NCBI RefSeq assembly: GCF_011075055.1
Contig: NC_058152.1
Coordinates: 8,990,001 to 9,054,000 of the forward strand
Length of the DNA: 64,000 nucleotides
From: Mangifera indica
Taxonomy: Eukaryota; Streptophyta; Magnoliopsida; Sapindales; Anacardiaceae
Direction: 5' to 3'
Position numbers and translations under genes: made by a program
Notes under the pieces: model-generated
The model's input: the letters and a program-made list of their open reading frames with translations, nothing else
Databases searched by the model: none
What the model was told of the DNA's origin: nothing
Shown here: piece after piece, positions 11,335 to 24,618 of the stretch
How the letters are laid out: every line of letters begins with the position of its first letter
Position numbering within the stretch: position 1 is the first letter of the stretch

Positions 11335-12133
11335 ATGGATTCCTCAATAATCTTTTCTCTCATTGTTATCTCGTCCCTGTTAGTTTCATCTGAAGCCTGT
11401 CATCCAGTTGACAAAGAAGCTTTACTCCATTTCAAACATCAAATTATTTTTGATCCTTATAATCTATTACAGTCCTGGACCTTATCGTCAGACTGTTGCA
11501 CGGATTGGGATGGGGTATCATGTGATTACTCGAAAAGAGTGGTTAATATGAGCCGTCCAGGGGGTCTTCATTCCTACATGACAGGTGTGAAATGAGATTT
11601 ATTCCTTTATATGATCTGATTCTAATTTGATTGATTTAATTTGATTTATTATATATTATTATTTTTCTTACTTGACAGGAAACCTATCGTCATTTCTTGC
11701 CAATTTATCAAATCTTCAACGCCTTGATTTCAGCAATCTCAAGGATTTGAAGGGCCCAATACCGCCAGAATTTGGCAATTTACAAAACCTCGAAACATTG
11801 GTTTTATCCAGAAACCAACTGTCTGGCCCAATTCCGAAGTCATTGGGAAAACTGACAAAATTGCGAGTATTGGAGCTACAGGGGAATGGTCTTTCGGGGA
11901 ACATACCAGTTGAGCTTGGTGATGCTAAGGCGTTGACAACAATTTTGCTCTCAAACAATAAGCTAAGTGGAGGCATCCCAGAGAATGTGATGAATTTGAA
12001 AAATCTTAAAGATTTTGATGTGTCTGGCAATAGTCTTAGCGATAGGGTTCCCCCTCATAAAGCTATATTTCTGCATCTTCATTCAAAGATAGTCGCTGTT
12101 GGTCACCATCTACCCATTGTTAATTTTCGATGA
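11335..12133 (+). CDS. Short LRR protein (DRT100/PGIP-like), probably truncated
   Basis: Two exons, 11335-11584 and 11679-12133, joined through GT...AG with phase preserved, give 234 aa. Residues 1-21 form a hydrophobic signal peptide (MDSSIIFSLIVISSLLVSSEA). Residues 22-75 form the plant LRR N-terminal cap (CHPVDKEALLHFKHQ, SSDCCTDWDGVSCDY) with its paired cysteines. About five LRRs follow (LSNLQRLDFSN, GPIPPEFGNLQNLETLVLSR, LSGPIPKSLGKLTKLRVLEL, LSGNIPVELG, LSGGIPENVMNLKNL). After NSLSDRVPPHKAIF the sequence loses LRR character and stops, with no C-terminal cysteine cap, transmembrane segment or kinase. It could be an expressed secreted LRR protein or a gene truncated by a frameshift. The partner is unknown. 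Confidence 0.65.
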
Positions 12134-13097
12134 TGAATAAATAAGGATTCATGTAAAGGATAGATGTTTTATCTGATATTCAATGTATATTTTAATTAAT
12201 GTTTTCATTTGTTCCATTTTTCTCGACCCCCATCAAAGTCTAAGGGCGATCTTCTCCGCCTCCAGCCCACTTGGTCTTCCCAGTTCCTTTTCTCCGTCGC
12301 TTCCATTTGTCTGGCATCCTCTGAATAATCGACACTTTCTAACCCAAACACATGCGCGTCTCACGTGAAATAAATTTGCATGTTCAGTTTTATTCGACTT
12401 GCGTAAAAGTCTAGAAGCGGCCAGCTTTGAATTAAAATTATTAAATTATAATATATATATACCCCAAAAGCGGAGTTGGTCAGGCAAGCCTCGTTTTGAG
12501 AATGTTGGTTGGCTTGACTTGGCTTTATATTGATTTGACTCTTTTGCTTGTAATCTTGGACTTACTTAGCTACCACTGTTTATTATTGTACTTTGAGGAT
12601 AGGGATATTAGTCCCTTTCCATTTGACAATTTTTCTTTCTTTCTTTCTTGCTTTAATAAGCCGTGCAGATTTTACCATGAATGTCAATGAACGTTTTCCT
12701 TGTTCAGGACCTTTCATCGTCCAATCCAAACGTCTTCTTCTTCTGTGCCTTTCCAACACACAAGACCTCATTAATTTTAAATTCTATTCAAATTGATTGA
12801 AATTTGAACTTGAATATTCAAATTAAGTCTGCAATAAGCTGGATAAGACTCAATCTCGTGATTTTCTAATTTGATGAGCTCACGGTTTCATTCAAAAATG
12901 TCCTAAAAAATTTAAAATTTTACATTTATACATCTAATAATTTTATTCATTAATTTTGAATATAAAAAAATAATTTATATATATATATATAAATTGAATT
13001 TTATTTATACGTATAAAGCAACAGATCGGAAATGTGCAGGTGTTAATAATTTTTATTGGTTAAATAGATAATTATAAATTTGAGAACTCATGAATGA
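12134..13097. other. Intergenic, no gene seen
   Basis: AT-rich with a (TA)n stretch near 12980. No domain or element ends were recognised. Sequence resembling a lost LRR C-terminal cap was looked for and not found. Confidence 0.45.
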
Positions 13098-13160
13098 ACA
13101 CCCCGGTCTAGTGGTAGAATGGTACCTGGACAGACCCAGGTTCAATTCCTGGCCGGTGTA
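13098..13160 (+). pseudogene. tRNA-Gly-like pseudogene (anticodon arm deleted)
   Basis: The 63-nt segment keeps the D-arm/A-box (GGTCTAGTGGTAGAAT), the T-arm/B-box (GGTTCAATTCC) and a closing ACACC...GGTGT acceptor pairing, as in plant tRNA-Gly. The region between GGTACC and ACAGACCC is too short, so the anticodon loop is lost. A second A-box-like piece (GTGTGGTCTAGTGGTA) lies at about 13397-13412. It may be a dead tRNA or a tRNA-derived SINE head. No poly-A or poly-T tail was identified. Confidence 0.65.
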
Positions 13161-13797
13161 GAGTTCTTCAGATCACGAATTTTCAATAGAGGCGAAGAGA
13201 AATAAAAGCTGAAGAGGACTGATATGAGAAATGTGTGTTGTTGACTCTCTCTTGGAACAAGAGAGCAACATGTGAAGCCACTCGCACTCCAGCCATTCTC
13301 ACCCAAATCAGCATGAACTCAACCAAACTTGTCGCAACCTGCGCCATTGTTTATTATCATCTAACATAATCTATTACTCAAAACACAAAACATCAGTGTG
13401 GTCTAGTGGTACTCATTTCGATCCTTTCATTGCATTGCATGTCCAGGCATGCGCTACAAAAGAAGATGCATTTCTGACTATAACACAATGTTACAAGATA
13501 AAACCTGTGCCCCAATATGATACACAGGTGGGAAAAAACCAGTGGCAGAGTATTCTCTTCCAATAAGAGAAAATCAGTTGCTCAAATCAATCCAATATTC
13601 ACTCCATTTTCCAGTTGCATGGCCAACATACCTGACTCCAGTCCTTCCTCAATCAAAACTGCCATGTGATTCTCCAGATTTTACAGAATATGATAAATAG
13701 GTACAACATCAAATAATCATGTTGCCTGAAGCAAATTACCAAAGCAAACAAACTTCTAGCCTATTCAATCAAGGCTGAGGTACAAGACCTTCAATAA

Positions 13798-16700
13798 TTA
13801 TTGTCCCTGAGATTTCTCCCGCATTTTGGCTTTAGCAAAAAAGACTCCGGCTAGAAGACCTATAGACCACAATCATATTAGGTTGTTCCACAGAAAAATT
13901 CATTTGTGCAATGTATCATTAACATTTTTTTTTTTAAGTCAAATTAAGATTTTACAAGCATGACATAAGCTCGAACCTAAGCCTTTCCAGACTGTTAAGA
14001 ATGTTATATATAAGGGAACTTACCAAAAAATATGCTAGCAGAGTTTTCCAAACTGGTAGGAACCTTAAAAAGAAGAATGCCGGCAACAGATAGAGGGATC
14101 TTATTCAGAGACCCCACCAGGCTGCATTGAAAATTAGCCATGAGAAACTTTTACTCTTAACAAATTGAACCATGAGAATTAGACATCAAATTAAAAAAAT
14201 ATCCCAAACCAGGCCTATACATTAATGACTAGTTTTGATTGACACCCAAATTGAAATGCAACCAGTAGTAAGGGCAACCAACATTTCATTTTTCTTTTCC
14301 ACCTATTTCCTGTCAACATTAACACTCTGACTTTAAACGCCAGATGAATAATTCAACCATGGGCTAGCATTGGCAGGTCTCAAAAGGACAAACTTATATT
14401 GCGTTTGAAAATACAACAATATTAGTAGTAAAAATTTTCCCATCTTACCTGTATGTGGTGGCACCAGTTTGATGAAGAAACCACATAGAAGTGAAGCTGA
14501 TTGCTAAACCAAGAAACCCACTTAGTGTCATTACTAACCAGAAGCTAGACAACCTCAAGAGTGGTCTGCAAAATCACAAATTTCCAGACTTATGTCATCT
14601 TCAAACTAAGGCTACCGCATGTTAGTTAAAAGACGCAAAAAACTAGAATATAACACCACCCAATGCCAAAAAATAATGTAAGAAAATAACACACCCAGTG
14701 CCAAAAAGATGGATCTAGTAAGTCAAAAGCAAAATTTGCCCACAAAGTTACGTCACACAATCAAGGATGCATAGGTTTCTCAATAACACATGTTCCCATA
14801 AGCAGACAAGAAGTTTATACAAAACAAGGTTTCACCCCACTAAAGAGTTAAGAAAGTGTTGTAAATAAGTGGACAAGCTTATTAGAAATTCAGAAATGTC
14901 TTAACAGTTCGATCACTGACTTGTGAAACTTTTGATATTTCAGAAATGTATGAGTGCTTTAGCATCTATTCTTCAAAGAAACCATAACACAAACTAGGAT
15001 TTGTTTTGCTTTCTGTGTACCATAACCATCTATATGGTGTAGCCATAGGTCAAGAAAAGCATGCCAGTGCAGTGATCTTTGGTAAGGCTTCTATCTGAAC
15101 ATGCTTTGGAAGAATGATGATCATAGACAATTCAATGACAATGAGCACTATAAGACTTCTTATGAAGAGAACAATATTGTTGTAAGTAGTTTCTAAGCCT
15201 TGCACAAATTTAATGGTGCTGGTCATTGACCTTTAAAAGGGTAAATCATAAATTTGTCTTCATGTAGACTTAAGTAATGTTTTTTTTTTTTCTCCAAATT
15301 ACTCTCTCTGTATGTCTGCATGTTTTGACAATGTGAAAGACTTCTTATTTGTGTGACCCATGAAATGGAATAACATATTTATATATTGAATGATACATAC
15401 AAGTTTTGGTTAAAATTCAAAATTGTTTAATATGCTTATTCAAGATCAAGAATGGGAATTAAAATTAAAAATCCACTTGTAAAAACTACTCACACCCCTA
15501 TAAGTTATAGCAAATTAATTTTCTAGACTTTCCACCTCAAACCAGATCTAAGTTAACAAAACAGGAAAAGAAGAAAGGTGAAAAAGTAGAATACTGACGT
15601 TCTAGACAGATAATCAACTTCATTAAAGATATAAGCAAGAAGAATCCCCAAGGGCAAGGAAAGGGTGTTATTTAGCAAGACCATTGAAAACTCATTTAAG
15701 TTTCCAGACTTTGTTGCTTGCTTGGCCGTATCCATGACCCGTCGTAGTGTTAGCTGCACCAGTAACATTGAAGAAGTAAATTATCTAATGACTAGTTTTA
15801 AAATTAAACTGAAATAAAATAAGTTAATAGGAACATGGAACAACCAGTAAACAAATACAACAATCATGAAGATAAACTAACAAATAGTATAAAATATCAA
15901 GATGCACATAGGAGGACTAAGTATAACAAAAGGCATGTTGTTGAATTTGAAATGAGTTGCTACACATTGCCAGTAGAATTCCAAATTTTGCATGTGCTAT
16001 ATAGAATTATCCTACCACTAATCACATTACCTCATCCTTTACAAGTTAACACCATAAAAGATATCAAGTCACTTACGAAAAGAAATTTGGAATACTAATT
16101 GGGGTATGTAGCATCAAGAAAAAGACCAAGTCCAAACATCATTTTTTTAAGCCTCTACTTTATTTTGAGTTATATGGAATGATACTTGCAGTATCATTTT
16201 TTAACCTCTTGGAGAAATCAAACCAAAATTTACCAATATCAATAAACAGGATTACAAAGAAGTTGAATAGCAATGAACAAAGAACCAAAGCGGTTATGTT
16301 TCAACAAACTGAACAAAAGATATGACAAAAATTAAAGCTAAAGAGCATCCCAATTAGTAAAGATAAAAATGACAGTAGTGTCCTGAAATTGCATAGCCAC
16401 GAAAGTTCATAAGTTGCATAGGCCTTAAAAAAAAAGAACAAAACCAAAGACTCCCTCATCACTAGCATCTTCAGAAATTCTTCTGTTCCTCTAATGCCAA
16501 AGAACCACACAAGTATATTTATTTAATAGTTCACCAGCTAAAAATATTGCAGAAAGCATCCAACTTCATTAAGTCCGTGAAATAACAACTTAGTTTCTTA
16601 AAAATTGTTCATTGGATGGATTAGGTTAAGCATATTCATACGAATTGTACTTCCACAGGTGAAAAACAAGTCATGCCTCTATCACGAGACTATTAAAATC

Positions 16701-19700
16701 AAGTCTTCTCTGAACTGCTTCTTAATAATATGTATATCCCATACACATTTTAGTGCCCAAAGATACTAAAGATTTTGATTTCCTAGAATAATCATGCTTC
16801 TTCCTTTCATGGGGGAAGTTCATGATGGTATCACCACAAAATTGAGCAATTAACATTAAATGTGAAATTGATCGATGGGAAAATCAATTGAATTTATTGT
16901 ATTGACCTAGTAAATAGTTTTTTAAATTTATTTTTATAATTATCAAAGATGCATTTTATGGTCAGTTTCTTATCTCTACATTTCATAGTTCTTATTTTTA
17001 CATAACGAGTTAAATTTCTTTCAATGTATAAAATAGCTAGAATTTGTAAAAAATGAAATCAATAAATAAAGCCTGAAAATGAATGAAATTTTGAAGTGCA
17101 AAACACCAAAAAAAAAAAAAAAAAACACAAAAGCCTCAAATTATACTCACAGAATATGATGCGGTTAAGAAACAGTTTATAATCTGCCATGTGTACCCAA
17201 TAGCATGAAAAGATAGATCAGTAATCCCTCCAGAAATTGCAGAAATGATCTGCACAAGTGAAAGGCAAATTATTATAACAGCTATTTATTTCAAAATTCA
17301 TTAAAAATAAAAAGCTAGCATTTCTAAATCACAATTAATCACAGCATATTAGGACATGTTCAGGTTACTTGACAGTCAATAACATGCAAACAATTTGACA
17401 GTTATTAGATATGAGCAAAGGTCATTTGGTGGCAATCTAACTCAAGATAAACTAAATCACAGCTTATCTTGGCAGCCACAAGAAAAGTCACACATAAGAA
17501 AACCTGCAGTGAATGCAACATCCCAGCCAAGCCTTGAATCATCAAATAAAATATCTGAGACCTAAGATGAACCCTCACATCCTTAGTTTCAGAATCCCTA
17601 AATTCTGATTCTCACACCCCCAAACTATATGTCAGTAATAAAATAAATACACATAATATCTGTTCAAGTTATTACAAGTCAACTAACTCCTTTACATTTA
17701 TATTTTTCCAATATATGAATAAAATGGGTAATGGCAATCCTTTAAACAAAGCATGCATTTGGAGTGACACAAAAGAGACAAGAATATGAGAAGCTTCCAG
17801 GTAGCTAATAAAAAGGTTATAAACTAAATTAATTACAATATCAAGTTTATTATGTTAGTCTAGATCCCAATTTGATGCCTCTCAAAAAAACTTACATGCT
17901 GAAATTACATCTTGAGTTATTGAACATACCATTAGAAATAAAGCAGTCCAGACTCTGTTGTCATGATGCTTCTCGAACAAATACATCTCACCAAGTGCAG
18001 TAATTACATTAGTAACATTCTTCAGTACTGTGACCATAGCGACATTAATGTATTTCAAACTGCAGGGAACATGAAACACAAATAAATAAAAGGAAAAGAA
18101 GCCACAAAGATGAAATTTACAGAAGTAATCTCTAAGTTCAATAACATTATTTCCTGTGAGTCAATATTATTAATTACCAGAAACATATCCAAAGGTTGGC
18201 CTTGACAATACAATAAATTTGATAAACAAAATAAAACAAGAAAAATATTTGAGTGTAATATTTCTAAAATTCAGGACCAACAAGCAACATTGGATGAGGT
18301 ACATTTATAATTAACTTGGATATTCTTCAGAACCAAGAGACAGTATCGCTAGATTTAGGGAAACAACTGAACAAGAACTCGGAAGGAGTGATCCTGAATA
18401 TTTCCAGAAGGATTAATGGAGCAATTGCACTATATTCTGATAGGATCCCAGCCCTTATTCAACTAAAACAGAAACTTCAAACACAAAACATAAGAAAATA
18501 AAAATAATCCTAAACCACCTTATGGATTGAGGACAAGTGCCCCAATTCTAACATATTCAAAACAGTCTCCAAGAATTTGGACTAAATGTCCTCTCCTAGC
18601 AGGGATGATAACTTGATAACTTGAATCCTATATCTGTCCCCATTGGATTAAGTTACAACACTACCCTCCCCACATCATAAAAACATTAATAATGCTATTT
18701 TGGAAGGCATTTAAACACTTTGGTAAACTTAAATTGAGCGTAGGTGATGGCACCAACCCTTGATAATGAATTGCCTCTGGAGTTAAAATTAGATAATAGT
18801 TCAATATCAAATGAGTCCATGAAAGAGCCAAAACAAATCTGTACAAAATTTTTCTGATCATTTGATAAATCGGTAAATCAGTTGCTTTGTCTTCTATTAA
18901 ACCAAAATATAGATTGGATATTAAAAATACCAAAAAAAAAAATGCCTGTTCATAAGATCAAGAATGAGGAAAATTAGCCAGTGCTGGTCTTGCCAAAACA
19001 CTTGAAAAGGGTGATCTAAAATGTAACCAGCCTTGGAAGATTATTGACATTTTACAGAAACTCTAAAAATTCAAAAATGTGATATGTAACAGCCAAAAGA
19101 CAAAACATTTCATATCAAATTTTACCGAAAGTTGGATAGATGGGCAAACATGAGCGTAAACCAAGTATCCCTAATCCCCAAACTTTGCAAGTGGATGAGA
19201 TCAAAACCAAGGAACATTAGCCGGTGCTGGACTTGTGGAAGCATTTGAAACATCTTATACAACAAGTATTATAGATGAATATTAATAACATACATTAGTA
19301 GGGATCTGCCATTTGGAACAAGATAGCAAACTGGCAGCAATTTTAGTGTTAGTTTTTTCTCTTTCAACAGAGAAGGCATATCAAATAAGGTCAGGGTAAT
19401 TTTCCTAGCTAAACTTTAATCCAACAAAACTTTACGATATCATTGTCATATGAAATTAAAACTGAGATAAGCAGTGACTGGATAGGTTCATACCTAAACA
19501 TGCTTGTAATGAGCATTCCAACAAATATAACATTTACAGGTAACCAGACTTTAATCAGCTTCCATGTTAGAGGTTCTGTTGATATTACCCCCATAACACT
19601 CAATGTAGACACAATAATTACTGAAATAAAATTCTGCATCCAACAAAAATGCCATGAGCAAGTTAAGTATCAAAAATTATTTTTTAGATCATTTTTCATA

Positions 19701-22309
19701 AACAACAGTAAACAGATACTCCATAAAGTTAATTTTATAATGCAAAAGCATGGAAATTTAATATAATGAAATATATTAGTTAGGATAAATTACCTGGTAC
19801 AGCATCAAAGATATTCCAGCGTTAAATTCATATCCAGAAAGCACAAACTTGTTAACCAGTATCATACAGCAAGAGGATGCACAGTATGCAAGGCCAGACC
19901 ATAAGGCCTGATTTTGCATTTTAGCTGCCCTGTTTTTATGTATTGTTTTATCTCTCTCTTTTTCCAGTTTACCACCCTCCAGGTCACTTTTATCACTCTC
20001 AAGAGACTTCATGCTTGATAATGATCTATATAGAAATGGAAAAAGTTTAACAAGGGGTAGCTGATGACATCTAGCTTTATTATTCGTATGCTCAACAGAT
20101 AAAAAGGGGAAGGGAAAATATATGATCACTAAAGTTAAACTAATATGAAAGTTCATGTCGGATCTTATATGTCAAAAAAGGCATTAGGGAAGGAGAAAGA
20201 AAAGATTAAAAAGGAAAGATGAAACAGTTGTAGATTCATTGATTGAGAAAGAGTATCTTAACAATTTTAAATAATAATCTCTTTTAATTTGATGCATTAT
20301 AATATTAGAATATAAAACATAGCAAGAAAGATTTAATTTTTAATCTAAGGTTAGAAATGAATGAAGGAAAGACTATATGATGTTTGAAACTAGAACACCC
20401 ACAGTAACAGGCAAAATCAGTTGAAAATCATCTTGCAGGTCCCCTAGTGCAAAATTTGGGAATTCATAATGCAATACCAACTATTCTCATTTATTTCAAT
20501 CCTCATGCCAAAAGCTCCATTTTGCTATATTCATTAGCATATGGGTTATAGAGTAAATAACATTTATCATTAAGCCCTTTGATTTTATAAAGAACAAATG
20601 CAAACCTATTCACGAGTTTTCTGCACTAGGATAATGTAATAACAGAGAAAAATAGGATAGTCACTATATTGAAAACATATTAAAATATGGCATAAAATAT
20701 CCAACTCTAGAGCTATTTAAAAAATCGACAGTATCTTTGAGGGTGGTCTACCTGTTAACTACTTCTCTTCTCACTGGACTAGAGACCTGTTCTTCTGCCC
20801 CATTTGACTCATGATATAGGAGGCCTCTTTCTTCTATAAGGTGGTTTCTTTCAAATTTTGGAATAGGAGAATAAAAGTTAGCACCTAGAGAGTGTGGCCT
20901 TCAGAGAAGTTATTAAAATAATCAAAACCAAGTCTTAAATTGGAAATCAATGAGTACAGAATAAATGTTATGCAAGGGAAATCTAGACCATCAAAAGAAC
21001 AAGAACTGAGTTTTGAGTAAACAAATTCAAAACATCATGATGAAATTATCCTTATCAACTTCTTAAGCACAAAACTAAATTGTAGAACTCTAAGGCAAAA
21101 TAAATTGATTAGTATGGTAAAGCTGCTATTAATAAAGTTCAGAATTTTTACCCTCATTCTACATAAGTAAAATCCCTTTTCACTAGAAGACGTGGACTTG
21201 CATATCATACGAAAATAAATTCAAAAAAAGATCCAAAAAGAAATCCCAATGACACCAACAGGGACTGCAAAAAATAAAGATCAATTCTATTCAGCAGGAT
21301 ACTAACTAAAAGTCTAAAACCAATCATTTAGTTAAAATTACAACTTTACCATTTTACTTAACTTTAGCTTCAATTAAGATAGCACCAGCTAGATATGAAT
21401 CATTTGATCTTCTATTCTACTAATGAATCATTCAAATCCCAAACTAACCAGCAGAAGTTTAAAATCACAATTAGTAATTAAATGAACTTATTTAGTATAT
21501 TCAAACACACCAAAAAAGACAGGGAACAAGCTTTGAAATTGAACTAAGCTTCCTTTCAAGCTCAAATAAAAAATACAAAACAAACTAATACAATTTCTCT
21601 TTCAATCTAAGCTATTCGTGATCATCTGAGAAACCAACTTCCAAAACTTAAACCCGAACCTGAACGACCGGCTAAAAATCAATCAAACAAATTGTCACTT
21701 AATTTTCAACACAAAATTATAAACAAAAACCCGCTCAAGCACATAATAACTTCAAAGTTCAAAGTTAAACTATCTTGTGATCATCTGATAAACCAACTTC
21801 CAAAACTTAACTGTAACAAGAAATGGCGACAAAAAATCAAAATAAAATATCCCCACTAGATTTTTACCACAAAATAATAAAATCAAAACCCTCCCTAAGC
21901 ACAAAAAACAACTTTAAAGTTCAAAGCCAAACAATATTTTGAGCATCTGACAAACCAACTTCTAAAATTTCAACTTCAACAAGAATTGGTAACCCCAAAA
22001 AAAAAAAAAAAACAATTTCCCCTAGATTATTACCACAGATAATAAATCAAAACCTTCCTTATGCACAAAAACAACTTCAAAGTTCAGAGTTTAAGGTTCA
22101 AACCTAAACTATGTTGTGATCATCCGATAAACCAACTTCCAAAACTCAAACTTTAACAGCAATCAATACCTAAAAATCGAAACAAGAAAATTGCCACTTC
22201 ATTTCACCAAAAAAAAAAAGCCATCAGATAGATCCCCCTCAAAGCACAAAACAACTTCAAACCCATCACAAACAAACAGAGACAAAGAAACAAATTACCT
22301 TGAACCCAT
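13798..22309 (-). CDS. GONST1: GDP-mannose/nucleotide-sugar transporter, GONST1-type
   Basis: This is a Golgi antiporter that carries GDP-mannose into the lumen in exchange for GMP. Coding exons (minus) are 22309-22299, 20898-20752, 20025-19794, 19633-19494, 18059-17930, 17249-17151, 15753-15599, 14565-14449, 14121-14024 and 13859-13798. They sum to 1191 nt and 396 aa with consistent phases. The N-terminus (MGSRPHSLGANFYSPIP, LIEERGLLYHESNG) is cytosolic. Then come ALWSGLAYCASSCCMILVNK, EPLTWKLIKVWLPVNVIFVG, SLKYINVAMVTVLKNVTNVI, DLSFHAIGYTWQIINCFLTA, SGNLNEFSMVLLNNTLSLPL and FTSMWFLHQTGATTYS. Next is the GSLNK motif, equivalent to the GALNK nucleotide-sugar-binding motif of GDP-mannose transporters, and a KMREKSQGQ tail. 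Exon 1 contributes only 11 coding bases. An alternative start is the Met at 20012, which would give the shorter form known for the family. The donor after exon 7 is GTCAGT. Confidence 0.92.
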
Positions 22310-22867
22310 TAGAGCCTAAAACCTGAACAGCTGCAAGTAAAGCTTTTAAATCACAAAGAGGCCATCAAATTCAAAAACCACAAAAATTCCACAGAGCTTT
22401 TGAGATTTGAGCAAGAAAAGCAGGAACAAAACAGAGCAACAGAAGTTGAAACAAAGTAAAGAATGGCTTTTGAACGATGGATTATAAAAATTAATAATAA
22501 TAATAAAAAGGGAAGCCAAAAGGGAGAAGAAGAAGCTTGAGATTTGAAAATGGAAGCTTTGTTGCAGTTTGATTTGTCATGGAGACGTTAAATACTAAAC
22601 AAATATTTCATTGGTGTTTTTTTTGCAGAATAATTTTGCTTTTCTTTCGTGGTATGGGTGTCATTTGCTAAAATGCGCTGCCGTCCGTACATTGTAGAAT
22701 GTAGACTTTTACTGTATGTATCCCTTCTTCCTTGGTAAGCTATGATGTCGATTACATGACGTTATCTGACTAGTAGTATACCACAAATGATACAAAGAAA
22801 TTTGTATAAAAGCCGAAGAACTATTTCATCAAATTTTTAGCTTACTCTTTAGAAATGCATTAATAAA

Positions 22868-24450
22868 ATTTTAAAAACTCAAATATTTATATATTTTTTA
22901 ATTTTTATTAAATTTTTAGTTAAATTTAAAAATAAAATTATCATTTTACCTATAAATTTTAAAACCCTTAGAGGGCATTTGATTGAGATTCTATAAAGAT
23001 TATTCTAATAATCTATTTTTTATTATTTATATTACTTGTTTGGTTTATAAGTAATAAAAAATTTCAGTAATATTTTATTATTAATAATGATGTAACAGAT
23101 AATATAAAGAGTAATCAGATTACCACCTCCACCTATTAGAATTTTCTATTAACAATGGAGATATGACAGGTAATATAAGAAATAATCAGATAATCACTTC
23201 TACCTTAAATATTAAAAAATTACCAAGTAATCTGGATTTTATTATAATTATATCTTATTTCTTAATTTTTTTTACGCATAAATAATCTCATTTTCAATTA
23301 ATATAATAAATAAGATAAAAAAATATTTTAGAATAATTATACTCAAGTGTATTTAAGTAAAATAATATATTAATATTCTTTTATTAACTCTAACCAAACA
23401 TAATAATTATTTATATATGTCCATTTTTACAAATTTTATCAAATATAATAATAATTTATACCCAGTAATTTTCGAGGTAATCTATTTTTAAGGTAATCTT
23501 TCAATTTTAATAATAAAATATTTCTCAAACCAAACAGCCCTTAAAATTTTGTATTATTTTCCCCCTTAGTTTTAAAAACTAAGAATTCTCCCTTAACTTA
23601 ATTATTTTTTAAGTTTAAAAACTGACTTTTTTCCTCCAACTCTAGATTTTCAGTCTTTCATATTTTTCTCATCTACAACCACCCCTAACCTTCTGAGAAA
23701 TTTTAGTTAGACCTAGGGTTTAGCTTAGCTTCCAAAGCGTCGCTGGCAACCTTCTCCCTCCATCTCTGACATTTGAGATCGAGCAATCATGGCATCCCCT
23801 TCATCTTCTTCCTATTTCTCTTTGCTCTGAAATAAAATCCGATCACAATCATGGTGTCCTTCCTATAGACGTAGAAGATCAAAGAATGAAAAAGGTTGAA
23901 ATCACAAAATTCGATTGAAATAATGGATTCACTAGGGAGGACGAGAGCAGAGCAGATCGAAGAACAAACTAGAGAAGATTCACAGTGTCCTCCCTCTCGT
24001 TGATGTGAATTTGATCAAAATTGACCAAGATTTCTCACTCAATTTTGGTTGAATTTTGCATTAGACTAAAGAGAAATGGGAAGAAGATGAAGGAGATATC
24101 ACAATGGCTCAATCTTGGATGCTAGATAGATGGAGAAGATTGTCGACAACAATTTAGAAGCTAAGCTGAACCCTGGGTTCAATTAAAATTTTTCAGGAGG
24201 TTGAGGCCAACTATAAATGGGAAAAATATGAGAGGCTAAAACCTAGACTTGGGGGAAAAAATAAGTTTTTTAACTTTGAAAATAATTAACTGAGAGGGGA
24301 ATTTTTTAGTTTTCAAAACTAAAAGGCAAAATAATATAAACTTTTAGAGTTTTAGAGTTTATAAATAAAATAATGATTTTACACTTAGATTTAGCTAAAA
24401 ATTTAATAGAAATTTAGAGACGAATGGGTATTTGGGTTATTGAAACCTTG
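22868..24450. mobile_element. Long-arm foldback element upstream of GONST1
   Basis: The left arm (about 22868-23840, minus a nested MITE) matches the reverse complement of the right arm (about 24450-24000). Matching landmarks are AACCCAAATACCC against AAAACTCAAATATTT at the ends, then TATTAAATTTTTAG, TTAGTTTTAAAAACTAA, GACCTAGGGTTTAGCTTAGC and CTTCATCTTCTTCC. Arms are several hundred bases long and the spacer is small. Long-TIR non-autonomous MULEs look like this, but no 9-bp target duplication could be defined. No coding capacity is seen. Confidence 0.65.
22975..23545. mobile_element. Tourist-like MITE nested in the foldback arm
   Basis: The ends are inverted: GGGCATTTGATTGAGA on the left, and GGGCTGTTTGGTTTGAGA as the reverse complement on the right. 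TTA stands next to both ends (CCCTTAGAGGGC and GCCCTTAAAA), fitting the 3-bp TTA/TAA target site of PIF/Harbinger MITEs. Removing it makes the flanking sequence continuous with the opposite foldback arm, which supports insertion. Confidence 0.65.
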
Positions 24451-24618
24451 TTGATGTGTTATCTTATTGAATTGATAATAAGATATATCATATTAGTTAT
24501 GAGTGATATTATCCACACTTATAATAAATATCAATTTAGATATAATGATAAATATTATTATATAATTTGATATTATTTTATTTATAATAATGGTGTCACA
24601 TTATTAATATATTTTTTT

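Noticed and set aside
11716..12030. A 104-codon frame antisense to the LRR exon
   Set aside because: It is the shadow of the LRR coding strand; the plus strand carries the LRR consensus and splice sites.
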